Shown here piece by piece: positions 46,818-54,747 of a stretch of 64,000 bases of DNA. Numbering within the stretch: the first letter of the stretch is position 1; every line of letters begins with the position of its first letter. The translations under genes were made by a program, and so were the position numbers. The stretch is from Paenibacillus pectinilyticus. Lineage in GTDB: Bacteria > Bacillota > Bacilli > Paenibacillales > NBRC-103111. A model generated the notes under the pieces. That model was given only the letters and a program-made list of their open reading frames with translations, had not been told where the DNA came from and did not search any database. The stretch spans positions 743,267-807,266 of the forward strand of contig NZ_LYPC01000028.1 in assembly GCF_001700435.1 (NCBI RefSeq), given 5' to 3'.

Positions 46818-46983
46818 TCAACCATCCATTAAGATTTCACCTAGTTACACTTGTCCACCAGGAATACCAACCACCATGTTGTGTCTTTACTAAAAATACA
46901 TGTCCTTGTTCATTTTCTACGATACCGCCTACAGTTGCTCCGCGTATAAATATTGGATAATAATTCCATGTTATATTGTATCA
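46818..46983 (-). pseudogene. Nudix hydrolase fragment
   Basis: A minus-strand frame reads WNYYPIFIRGATVGGIVENE and then FLVKTQHGGW, a typical Nudix N-terminus. After a frameshift IPGGQV and LGEIL continue, the start of a Nudix box, and stops follow. It is a dead fragment near the island's right border. Confidence 0.6.
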
Positions 46984-47170
46984 TTAAAACCTATTTAATG
47001 TGAACTCATCTGCTCGTTAATTCCATTCTGAGTCTAACAATTTATTTTGTTTTTAACAGCTTTGAGTGGAGGTCTTGTAACGTTTATTTCAGCGGAGTCC
47101 TAAACGTGGTCAAAATAGCTGAAAGCAGTTCTGCATTGAACATATATGAGGGACATTCTTGTTGCCCTCA

Positions 47171-47305
47171 CGTTTTATAGGCATTTTCTTGTCGCTTGCA
47201 CGTTTTATAGGGATTTTCTTGTCGCAAAAAAAACGACAAGAAAATCTCTACAAACACAAAAAACCTTGATTTAACAAGATTTTATTATAGGCACTTTCAT
47301 GTCGT
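47171..47305. repeat. Cluster of TnsB-site-like repeats (probable transposon end)
   Basis: Repeats with core TTATAGGGATTTTCTTGTCG occur at 47171-47195 and 47201-47225 (30 bp apart, plus orientation), at about 47233-47252 (inverted) and at 47285-47305 (plus, weaker). The second and third form a 13-bp inverted repeat around an A-run. A GAC/GGAC-rich stretch (47311-47334) follows. Such multiple sites mark the ends of Tn7-like elements. The same repeat occurs upstream of tnsA. Confidence 0.6.
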
Positions 47306-47349
47306 TGTACTACGACGACGGACGGACGACGACACAACCATCCATCAGT

Positions 47350-47530
47350 CTAACGACAAGAATCTATACCCATTAGCGACAAGATTATCCCCCAAATCAT
47401 TAGTGCGATGATTCTACCTAATTCTGTGTTTGGAAAATAAATAAGTAAAAAGAAAATTAGAATTAAGCTTGGTATAAGAGCGACTAATACTTTAAAAATA
47501 TATATACTATTTTCATCCTTATTTTCCTCT
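47350..47530 (-). pseudogene. Small membrane protein fragment
   Basis: A minus-strand frame encodes two hydrophobic segments (IFKVLVALIPSLILIFFLLI and ELGRIIALMIWGIILSLMG) and then a stop. It has no start codon in frame; an ATG after GAGAGG lies in another frame about 10 codons upstream. This suggests a frameshifted gene at the island border. Confidence 0.35.
47352..47392 (-). repeat. Two further inverted TnsB-site-like copies
   Basis: AACGACAAGAATCTATACC and GCGACAAGATTATCCCC are about 23 bp apart and inverted relative to the main repeats. They overlap the fragment of a small membrane protein, so part of the match could be chance. Confidence 0.35.
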
Positions 47531-47542
47531 CACTTCAATAAA

Positions 47543-47569
47543 ATAAGCAGGCCTCGGCACCTGCCTATT
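47543..47569 (-). terminator. Hairpin after the small minus-strand gene
   Basis: The stem GCAGG / CCTGC with flanking pairs (AATA / TATT) is followed on the minus strand by TTATTTT, downstream of the ORF at 47627-47812. Confidence 0.45.
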
Positions 47570-47626
47570 AATGTTATTATTCAACAAACGTTCTTTCGTT
47601 AGTTCAATAGAAGGTAGCCTTTGTAG

Positions 47627-47812
47627 TTAATTATCACTTAGAAGATTACCGTCCTCATCATAATATTTATATTTTAATTCAAGGGTATCATCTTTAGGTA
47701 AATCAATCCAAGTAACAAGCTTTTGATTTACACTAAACTCTTGTACAATTACTTGTTTATTTACCTCTAATTCCATTTTTGCAATATTATTTTCCTGATT
47801 AGTCACAATCAT
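47627..47812 (-). CDS. Small hypothetical protein
   Basis: A 61-residue acidic, soluble product (DLPKDDTLELKYKYYDEDGN) with a beta-rich pattern. No family was recognised. The ribosome site is weak. It lies between the probable transposon end and the terminator of the next operon, and it could be the tail of a lost larger gene. Confidence 0.35.
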   Translation of the reverse strand: MIVTNQENNIAKMELEVNKQVIVQEFSVNQKLVTWIDLPKDDTLELKYKYYDEDGNLLSDN

Positions 47813-47834
47813 ATGTTTTGATATTAACGAAAAT

Positions 47835-47880
47835 AACCCAGAGGGTGGGCACTTTTTTCAAAGTGTCCACCCTCTGGGTT
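47835..47880 (-). terminator. Terminator of the second YesM/YesN operon
   Basis: A long stem (AACCCAGAGGGTGGRCACT pairing with its complement, one mismatch) is followed on the minus strand by ATTTT. It lies 20 bp beyond the response-regulator stop. Confidence 0.75.
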
Positions 47881-47900
47881 ACAATTCACTCTCTCGGTTC

Positions 47901-49466
47901 CTATCTATAATTTTTCGGACTCACTCCGACATACTTCTTAAATATTCTTGAGAAATACGTACGTTCCATATAGCCCAGCTTTAAAGCAATCATTTCAATA
48001 TTCTGCTGTTTCTCTTTTAACATCGTACAAGCAATCTTCATTTTCAGTTGATGATAGTAATCGACAAAATTAACACCTGTTTCTTGTTTGAAATATCGAG
48101 AGAAATAGCTTGGATTCAGGAATAAATATTCGGCAATATCCACCATCGAGATATTTTCAGACAAGTGATCCGTAATGTAACGGTCGATCTGTTGCAGCTT
48201 GGGCTTTTTATCGATCGCTGTACTTATATTTGCCTTAAGCAGCTCATCCAATTTTCTATTCAGTAGATCTAAACTCTCTCCCAGTCGCTTACATCTGAGT
48301 AAACAACTATGAAAAGTTTCCTGACTATGCTGCTTGGTTTCTAATTCTATTAGGCGAATCCAGTGAGAGCATGTTGCAAGAAACTGCATAGGTTCTATTC
48401 GTTTTTTACGAACGAAGACTTCTAAATCGTCTAATGATTGGGTGATCTCACTTGTACTGGAATCTCGAAAGGCTTCAATAATTGCATTCCATTGTTCTTC
48501 CAAGGAATCATTTACGTTCCATAATGAAGCTTCTAGCTGTTTAATCGGTCCAAAAGAGTCATCTTCATAAAAAGAAGATTTTTGCCATTGCTTCATGATC
48601 TTATAATTTTCTTTTATCCCCTCCACTCCTTTAAACGGAGCACCAAAATGAAGGAACATGTCCATTTTCAAATATTGTCTAATCATCTCCCTTAATTTCA
48701 TTAGATAGTCCTGAAAAAGGGTCATCGTATTTAAACTAAGGTTTGGCTGAAAATTATATATACAAATTATTTGCCCGCCTTGGTCGGTAAATAACGTGAC
48801 TTGTTGCCGAGATTGCAAAGATAATTCATCAGATATGTTTCCGGCGGCATAAAGAAGCAGATTTACATCTTCAGATTTATAATGATTATGTACTGAAGCT
48901 TCGTGAAAAGAGCCAATAGCCATGACAAAATGTGAATGGATCCAATCTATACCTAGCCGCTTCCCATAGCTCATCATCTCCTCTGCAGATGATGTTTTTA
49001 GAAGTTGTTGAAAAAACTGCTGCTTAAGCAAATCTTTATTTTTAATTAAATCTTGTTTATAAGCAATTTCCTCCACATGAAGTTTGGCATCGGTAGACCC
49101 GTGGATAGCCTTACGAAGACTTGCCTCCAACTGATCAGTAGTTAATTCATCCTTGATCAAATAATCAACTACATCTAATTGTAGGGCCTTTCTCGCAAAA
49201 TGAAATTCTTCATGACAGGTCAAAAAAATAACTTGAAGCTCAGGTTTAAGCGCTTTCAGCTCTGATACTAGCTCCAATCCGTCCATTTGCGGCATCCCGA
49301 TATCCGTTATGACCACATCTGGGTCTGTTTCGCGGAAGTTTTGTAACGCTCTCTTCCCTGAGTGAGCCGTTGCAACGATACTTAACCCCAACGTTTGCCA
49401 CGATATTAACTTGGTCAAATACTTGATCATCGGCACATCATCGTCTACCAGCATTACTTTCAACAT
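47901..49466 (-). CDS. YesN-type response regulator with AraC DNA-binding domain
   Basis: A 521-residue response regulator. The receiver domain has the acidic patch in MLVDDDV, phosphoacceptor Asp55 in VITDIGMP, Thr in FLTCHEE and Lys in YLIKDE. The C-terminal AraC domain holds two helix-turn-helix units (ISMVDIAEYLFLNPSYFSRY and NIEMIALKLGYMERTYFSRI). It overlaps the kinase gene by 7 bp. It probably controls the transporter operon just upstream, where paired repeats precede two genes. Confidence 0.92.
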   Translation of the reverse strand: MLKVMLVDDDVPMIKYLTKLISWQTLGLSIVATAHSGKRALQNFRETDPDVVITDIGMPQMDGLELVSELKALKPELQVIFLTCHEEFHFARKALQLDVVDYLIKDELTTDQLEASLRKAIHGSTDAKLHVEEIAYKQDLIKNKDLLKQQFFQQLLKTSSAEEMMSYGKRLGIDWIHSHFVMAIGSFHEASVHNHYKSEDVNLLLYAAGNISDELSLQSRQQVTLFTDQGGQIICIYNFQPNLSLNTMTLFQDYLMKLREMIRQYLKMDMFLHFGAPFKGVEGIKENYKIMKQWQKSSFYEDDSFGPIKQLEASLWNVNDSLEEQWNAIIEAFRDSSTSEITQSLDDLEVFVRKKRIEPMQFLATCSHWIRLIELETKQHSQETFHSCLLRCKRLGESLDLLNRKLDELLKANISTAIDKKPKLQQIDRYITDHLSENISMVDIAEYLFLNPSYFSRYFKQETGVNFVDYYHQLKMKIACTMLKEKQQNIEMIALKLGYMERTYFSRIFKKYVGVSPKNYR

Positions 49467-51214
49467 GTTGATCCACCCTCATCTACTTTCTGATGAAAAC
49501 CAAGCACAATTGTTAACCCTCCAACTTCATTTCCTACACATTCTATTGAAGAGTTACTGCCGAACGTCATTTTCAATCGTTGGAGAACATTCCATAACCC
49601 TACTCGCTTATACGATTGCCATTCTTCCCCCTCAGAGATTTGCAAGTCGGAATTGAGCTTCTTTATCTTATCTTCGCTCATGCCTATGCCATTATCGGCG
49701 ATCCGAATTTCTATCCAGCCCTCTTCCATCTCTGCTTGTAAACTTATTCTTGGCTGCACTATATCCTCATTAAAGCCATGGACAAAGGCATTCTCAACGA
49801 TGGGTTGAAGTAGTAATTTAGGAAATGACATTTCAGCAAGAAGCGGAGAGAGTTGTATATCTATTTCTACTTCCATATCACTACGCATTTGCATAATGTC
49901 CACGTAGCTAATTAACAATTTACATTCATTTCGAAGGTTCGTAGGTTCATTGAACTTCATATAGGCCCTTAACAAGCTCATCAAAGAGTCTATTTTTTGG
50001 CTATGAATCATCTCATTATCAATGGCTAAGTTACATTTGATTGAATTCAGTGTATTCAGTAGAAAATGCGGTCTGATTTGGGAATAAAGTGCCTGAAATT
50101 CCAATTCCCGCTTCTGTTCTTGCTCTTGCTCAATGTTCTGAATTAGCTGATTTATTTGATTTAGCATAATATTCAAAGTTCTTCCTAATTCTGTAATCTC
50201 ATCCTTCCCGCTTTCTTCAAAGCGAATACTTCGGTTGCCATTTCCGAATTGCTTAACTCCGGATTGTAATCGACGGATGGGGCGATGAAGTCGTTTAGCG
50301 ACAATGATAGAGATTAATAAGAAAACAAGAAAAAACGGAATAACGATTAGAAGTGTTAGAAAAAAGGACTTCTTTATTTCACTCGTGACTAATGCTTTTG
50401 GCGTTTCACTTATGAGCTTCCATCCAGAATATTGAATAGTGCTTTCATTTCGTATATTTCCACGATTGTTAGCGGAGGTCGAATAAGAAACATCAGGATT
50501 TCCTGCAATAAAAAGTCCTTTCGCATCAAAAACAGCCAGTTTAGAGGAGCCTAACTGAGAAAAGGATTTCGTAAAATAACGGTCTGGAATGGAGATAAAC
50601 AATGTTCCTATTTGTTGATCATCGCTAGAAGATTTAAGAACCCTAGCTAATAGATAAGAATTACTACTTGTTTTGGCGTTTATTAGCGTTTGTGCTGTTC
50701 CAAGCCATTGCAAAATATTGGGTTTGGACATATCTACGCGTGATTTAACATCTTCGTATTGCTGTTTAATTACTTCTGGTTCAAAATTAGGATTATCAAT
50801 ATACGATTGAACGATAAATCCCTCTTCATTGGTCCAGAACATCAGAATATCTGGATTCATTGTTTTTACATCAACCTGATTGAAAAATCCTTTAATTTTT
50901 ATATAGGTCTCAAGGTCATCAGAACTTTCAATTCGTGCCATTTTCATAAAACTGAGTAGTTGTTTTCTAATATTCTCATCTTGAATAAAAAAATTAGATG
51001 CGTAGGTCATATCGTCGATCATCTTGGAGATATTATTCGCGATGACAGTAATTAACGTTTGATTACTTAGAAAATTTTTTTCCATCGCACTCTTCTGAGT
51101 GATCGAATAATTAAGAAAGGAGGCAACAACAGTGGGCAGCAAAATTAAGAAGAGAAATGAGAGCTGAATTCGTCGATAAAAAGTAAAGCTAGATAGTAGG
51201 TTTATTCTTCTCAT
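49460..51214 (-). CDS. YesM-type sensor histidine kinase
   Basis: A 584-residue membrane kinase. Membrane segments lie at about residues 15-35 and 287-310 around an extracellular sensor region. Then come a HAMP domain, the phosphoacceptor in SQIRPHFLLNTLNS, and a HATPase domain (N box PIVENAFVHGF, G box IADNGIGMSEDKI). GAGGAG precedes the ATG. It sits 136 bp after a binding-protein gene, with a terminator in between. It likely senses the same sugar that the operon imports. Confidence 0.92.
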   Translation of the reverse strand: MRRINLLSSFTFYRRIQLSFLFLILLPTVVASFLNYSITQKSAMEKNFLSNQTLITVIANNISKMIDDMTYASNFFIQDENIRKQLLSFMKMARIESSDDLETYIKIKGFFNQVDVKTMNPDILMFWTNEEGFIVQSYIDNPNFEPEVIKQQYEDVKSRVDMSKPNILQWLGTAQTLINAKTSSNSYLLARVLKSSSDDQQIGTLFISIPDRYFTKSFSQLGSSKLAVFDAKGLFIAGNPDVSYSTSANNRGNIRNESTIQYSGWKLISETPKALVTSEIKKSFFLTLLIVIPFFLVFLLISIIVAKRLHRPIRRLQSGVKQFGNGNRSIRFEESGKDEITELGRTLNIMLNQINQLIQNIEQEQEQKRELEFQALYSQIRPHFLLNTLNSIKCNLAIDNEMIHSQKIDSLMSLLRAYMKFNEPTNLRNECKLLISYVDIMQMRSDMEVEIDIQLSPLLAEMSFPKLLLQPIVENAFVHGFNEDIVQPRISLQAEMEEGWIEIRIADNGIGMSEDKIKKLNSDLQISEGEEWQSYKRVGLWNVLQRLKMTFGSNSSIECVGNEVGGLTIVLGFHQKVDEGGSTC

Positions 51215-51301
51215 GTTAACTCCTCTTCATATTCCTTCAAGATGCAAGAAGGTTGCATATCCTCATCATAGCATAACTCCCATTGATGCTTTAACTGAAA
51301 A

Positions 51302-51330
51302 TATAGAGGGCGTTAAGAACGCCCTCTATA
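51302..51330 (-). terminator. Terminator after the binding-protein gene
   Basis: A perfect 13-bp stem (TATAGAGGGCGTT / AACGCCCTCTATA) with a 3-base loop, followed on the minus strand by TTTT. Confidence 0.8.
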
Positions 51331-51350
51331 CGGTGTCCCTAAGGACAATA

Positions 51351-52724
51351 TTATTTCGTATTCTGTTTGGCGATTTTGTCCGCTTCATCCATCATCCACT
51401 TCTGAGCTTCTTCCGCTGAAGTGTTATCAAGAATGAATTTGCTAAAGCCTTTTTCCAATACAGCTTTCAATTGGTTACCATATGGAGCGGAAATAGCAGG
51501 GTCAAAATTTGTTTTCACTCTTTTATCAAAAATCGTTGATGTTAACGACGGCACATCAATAAGATCCGCTGCTTTACCATACAAACGATCTACAATTAAT
51601 TTCGGGTCAGCTTTCTTATAACCTGAGAAATCGAGACGTGCCTCTTGCTCTGTCGTCAAATAACGAATGAAGTCATAAGCTTCTTGTTTGTGCTTGGAGT
51701 TAGACGCAATAGACATATAGGATCCGGCAATATTTGTAACTCCTTGTTCTCCGCTTTTAGAAGAGCGTGGCAGCGGAGCAATTACTGATTTAAACGTATG
51801 TGGATACTTTTCTTTATTCATCACATTGTCTAACATGAAAGGCGCAGTGGCAAGCATAGCTGCCTTTCCGTTCAAATATTCAGTAACGTAGCTCAACTTA
51901 GCACCAACTACGTCGGCCAATGCTTTAACAGACTTGTCATCCTTCTCCATAGCACGACGCAAGTTAAAGAAATAAGTAAATGAAGGATCATTGAAAGCAG
52001 GTTTTAAATCACTTGTTAGGTATGGGCTCTTGAGTTCTGAATAAGCAATTAGGTTTGTATATTCTCCCCATGAGTGGAAGTAAGCTCCGTATCTTTTATC
52101 GTTACCTTCACCTTTCGAAAGCTTCTTCGCATAGTCACGGAAATCATCCCATGTCCAATCGAAGGATGGAAGCGGCAGGTTTGCTTCCTTCAAAGCATCT
52201 TGGTTAATGAGAACAAAATACGGGCTTGAAGACATCATTGTTGCGTAATATTTCCCATTAACCTTAGGATTGATGAAATAATCCTCTTCTGGCTTTACGT
52301 TGCTTTTCGCATAAAATTCATCTAGCGGAGCAAGGACCCCCGTTGCAGCTCTCGCTAACGTTTCATCGATATTACTATATTGCAGAACGTCAACTTCTTC
52401 ACCAGATGACATCAGTACATCCATTTTCTTCATACTATCAACAGAATTACCTGGAACTAATGCAACGTTTTGTACCGTGACGTTCGGGTACTTCGCATGA
52501 AAGCCATCAATTATTTTTTGAGTTTTTGCTTGATTCGATTCATTATCCCATGTGTAATATTTTAAGGTTACTGGTTTTGCATTAGCTTGTGTTGCAGCCG
52601 GAGCTGTACTAGTTGCTGGAGTCGCTGACCCTGTCGCACCCTTCTCAGTGGTGGAACCGCAAGCGCTTAACACGGACATTGTTACTAAGGCACTGCTCAA
52701 AATTAATGCATTTCGTTTTTTCAT
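51351..52724 (-). CDS. Sugar ABC transporter substrate-binding lipoprotein
   Basis: A 457-residue binding lipoprotein with the lipobox VLSAC (Cys about residue 22). I chose the ATG at 52724 (MKKRNALIL), preceded by GGGGGA; an upstream in-frame start leaves the signal peptide in the wrong place. It is family 1 (UgpB/MalE-like), different from the LipO-type proteins at 7-23 kb. It follows the two permeases at 52832-54638, with a 107-bp gap holding a possible operator. Confidence 0.9.
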   Translation of the reverse strand: MKKRNALILSSALVTMSVLSACGSTTEKGATGSATPATSTAPAATQANAKPVTLKYYTWDNESNQAKTQKIIDGFHAKYPNVTVQNVALVPGNSVDSMKKMDVLMSSGEEVDVLQYSNIDETLARAATGVLAPLDEFYAKSNVKPEEDYFINPKVNGKYYATMMSSSPYFVLINQDALKEANLPLPSFDWTWDDFRDYAKKLSKGEGNDKRYGAYFHSWGEYTNLIAYSELKSPYLTSDLKPAFNDPSFTYFFNLRRAMEKDDKSVKALADVVGAKLSYVTEYLNGKAAMLATAPFMLDNVMNKEKYPHTFKSVIAPLPRSSKSGEQGVTNIAGSYMSIASNSKHKQEAYDFIRYLTTEQEARLDFSGYKKADPKLIVDRLYGKAADLIDVPSLTSTIFDKRVKTNFDPAISAPYGNQLKAVLEKGFSKFILDNTSAEEAQKWMMDEADKIAKQNTK

Positions 52725-52791
52725 GTGACATCCCCCAATAAATAGCATATTTTGTTGATAGCTGAATTGTACATGCATTTTTTTAGATAGA

Positions 52792-52828
52792 CTGTATAAA
52801 ATTTGAGTTATTTGTGTGATTTTTTTAC
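52792..52828 (-). promoter_or_regulatory. Candidate operator upstream of the binding-protein gene
   Basis: TGTGTGATTTTTTTAC at 52813-52828 matches TGTGTACTATTTTTAC upstream of the first permease gene, and a weaker half (CTGTATAAAATTTGAG) lies 21 bp away. The two copies stand at similar distances (about 89 bp) from their start codons. This is a weak-to-moderate signal. Confidence 0.4.
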
Positions 52829-52831
52829 CCT

Positions 52832-53671
52832 TTACCCTTTTACTCCACCAATTGAAATTCCTTTGATTACTTGCTTCTGTAAAATAATAAAAACAATTAA
52901 TAAAGGCAGAATCGCAGCAACAGAGGCCATCATCAATACTGCATAATTGTCTGCATACTCACTTTTAAACAATTGCAATCCAAGCGGAATTGGGTACAAT
53001 TTTTTCGTAATAAGGAAAATCAGCGGATTCTGGTAATCGTTCCATACCCAAATAAATTTAATAATAGCAACCGTCGCAAGAATCGGTTTGGATAAAGGTA
53101 ATATAATTTGTAGATACATTCTAACATAACCTGCTCCGTCCATTTTAGCCGCTTCCAGAAATTCGCTATGGATGGAGGCCATGAACTGTTTCAGTAGGAA
53201 CGTAAAGTAGATGGTCGAGAACATACCCATTAGCATCAAACCAGCATGTGTATTGTATAGGTGTAACCATTTAAGTAAAAGGTAGCGAGGCACTAAAGTA
53301 GATTCTGCCGGAATGATCATTAACGAAAGTAAGATAGCAAATGCCAGGTTGCGACCGCGAAATTGCAATTTCGTAAAAGCAAATGCTGCCATGGAACAGA
53401 ATAGGATAGTCGCTAGCGTAATCGTAATAGAAAGCTTCAATGAATTATAATAAAATAACGTGAAGGGGACGCTGCCTAACCAAACCTCATGAAAATTGTT
53501 AATTAGGTTCCATTTGACTGGAATCCATTGAATCGGGAAAACCATGACATCCTTTTCGTACTTACCAGCAGCCGAAAGCATCCAAATCAATGGTAGAAGG
53601 AAAACTAGCGAAAATAATCCCATCAACAGCGTCGTTATCCATTTAGAGACATCTAATTTTTTCAATATCAA
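52832..53671 (-). CDS. ABC sugar importer permease, MalG/AraQ type
   Basis: A 279-residue permease with six likely membrane segments, a TTG start preceded by GGAGAGG, and the EAA loop EAAKMDGAGYVRMYLQIILP. The C-terminus reads ISIGGVKG. It is 19 bp after the first permease gene. It pairs with that gene and the lipoprotein downstream. Confidence 0.9.
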   Translation of the reverse strand: MILKKLDVSKWITTLLMGLFSLVFLLPLIWMLSAAGKYEKDVMVFPIQWIPVKWNLINNFHEVWLGSVPFTLFYYNSLKLSITITLATILFCSMAAFAFTKLQFRGRNLAFAILLSLMIIPAESTLVPRYLLLKWLHLYNTHAGLMLMGMFSTIYFTFLLKQFMASIHSEFLEAAKMDGAGYVRMYLQIILPLSKPILATVAIIKFIWVWNDYQNPLIFLITKKLYPIPLGLQLFKSEYADNYAVLMMASVAAILPLLIVFIILQKQVIKGISIGGVKG

Positions 53672-53690
53672 ACAAGTCCTCTCCTTTCTG

Positions 53691-54638
53691 CTATTCCTCT
53701 GTAGGTTGCATCTGCACCCTGTAAGAAATCAAAGTGACAATCCCAATAATAACGAATAAGGCCCATGAAATCGCAGAAGCGTAGCCCATCCTGAAGTTTT
53801 GAAATCCCTCTTCATAAATCCGATAGACAAGTACGGTTGATGAATCGTTCGGTCCACCACCGGTAAGGAAAGAGATTAAATCAAACACCTTGAAGGAGGA
53901 CATCAGCGTCGTAATAAACAAGAAGGACGTTGTCGGTCCTAGAAGTGGTAATGTAATACGGAAGAATTGCTGAACAGACGAGGCCCCATCCATATCTGCA
54001 GCTTCATAAAGCTCCTCCGGGATATTCGTCAATCCCGCGATGAAAATAATGATTTGATAGCCAAGTGCAGCCCAAATGGCGATAATCATAATAGATACTA
54101 GAGAAAAATGCGTATCTGCCAGCCACTTTGGCGGATTTGTGATCCCAATGCGAATCAAAAATTGATTGATAGGACCTAATGATGGATGATACAAAGCACT
54201 CCAGATGGCCCCTAAGGCTGTTATTGATGAAATATAAGGTATAAAAAAGGCGATTTTAAAGTAACTTTGCCCAAAAACCCTTGAGTGGATAAGAACGGAC
54301 AAAATTAAAGCAAGGCATAGTCCAATAGGCACAGTTACTGCCGTATACATTAAGTTGTTTTTTAAGGCCATATAAAACTTATCATCCTCAAATAACATCT
54401 TAAAATTATCCAAACCCACAAATTTTATACTCGAAAGCCCCCCGACTAAATTCCATTCGCAGAAGCTTAAAAATAAGGAGAATAAGACCGGGAATACACC
54501 GAGCACCAGAATACAAATAAATACAGGTGAAAGAAACAGCCATCCTGCGATCCCCTCTTTTTTGGTTTGGGTCCAAAAAACTCTCGGCTTTGCCTTGGAT
54601 GAGGCTACTGTAATTCTTTCTGTGTTATTGATCAACAT
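53691..54638 (-). CDS. ABC sugar importer permease, MalF/UgpA type
   Basis: A 315-residue permease. I chose the ATG at 54638 (MLINNTERI), which has GAGGTG 7 bases upstream; an in-frame TTG at 54695 has no ribosome site. The first helix is GWLFLSPVFICILVLGVFPV, and the EAA loop is EAADMDGASSVQQFFRITLP. It is the first permease of the importer, 109 bp after the GH95-like gene, with its own candidate operator. Confidence 0.88.
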   Translation of the reverse strand: MLINNTERITVASSKAKPRVFWTQTKKEGIAGWLFLSPVFICILVLGVFPVLFSLFLSFCEWNLVGGLSSIKFVGLDNFKMLFEDDKFYMALKNNLMYTAVTVPIGLCLALILSVLIHSRVFGQSYFKIAFFIPYISSITALGAIWSALYHPSLGPINQFLIRIGITNPPKWLADTHFSLVSIMIIAIWAALGYQIIIFIAGLTNIPEELYEAADMDGASSVQQFFRITLPLLGPTTSFLFITTLMSSFKVFDLISFLTGGGPNDSSTVLVYRIYEEGFQNFRMGYASAISWALFVIIGIVTLISYRVQMQPTEE

Positions 54639-54705
54639 GTTGTACACCTCACTTGGCTTAGAATATTGTATAGGTATACTATAAGACTTTTTCAATCTTA
54701 CTCAT

Positions 54706-54742
54706 GAATCTCATTTTTTACTGATTTGTGTACTATTTTTAC
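54706..54742 (-). promoter_or_regulatory. Candidate operator upstream of the first permease gene
   Basis: Two half-sites that both end in ATTTTTAC or ATTTTTTAC lie 21 bp apart (54705-54721 and 54727-54742). The distal one shares TGTG and the T-run with the site at 52813-52828. It is distinct from operators A-E, which fits a second regulator. Confidence 0.4.
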
Positions 54743-54747
54743 TTTTG

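Noticed and set aside
46697..46960. Plus-strand open frame of 87 codons
   Set aside because: It lies antisense to the Nudix fragment and the start of the HD-GHKL gene, with no recognisable features.
47171..47252. CRISPR array
   Set aside because: There are only two direct copies with a 5-bp spacer and one inverted copy, no spacers of even length and no cas genes. TnsB-type sites explain it better.
31885..47336. TGTGTTGTA at 31885 and its inverse-like CGACACA at 47336 as the exact transposon termini
   Set aside because: The similarity covers only about 8 of 9 bases, the flanking 5 bp (ATCGA and ACCAT) do not match, and no end repeats are seen on the left.
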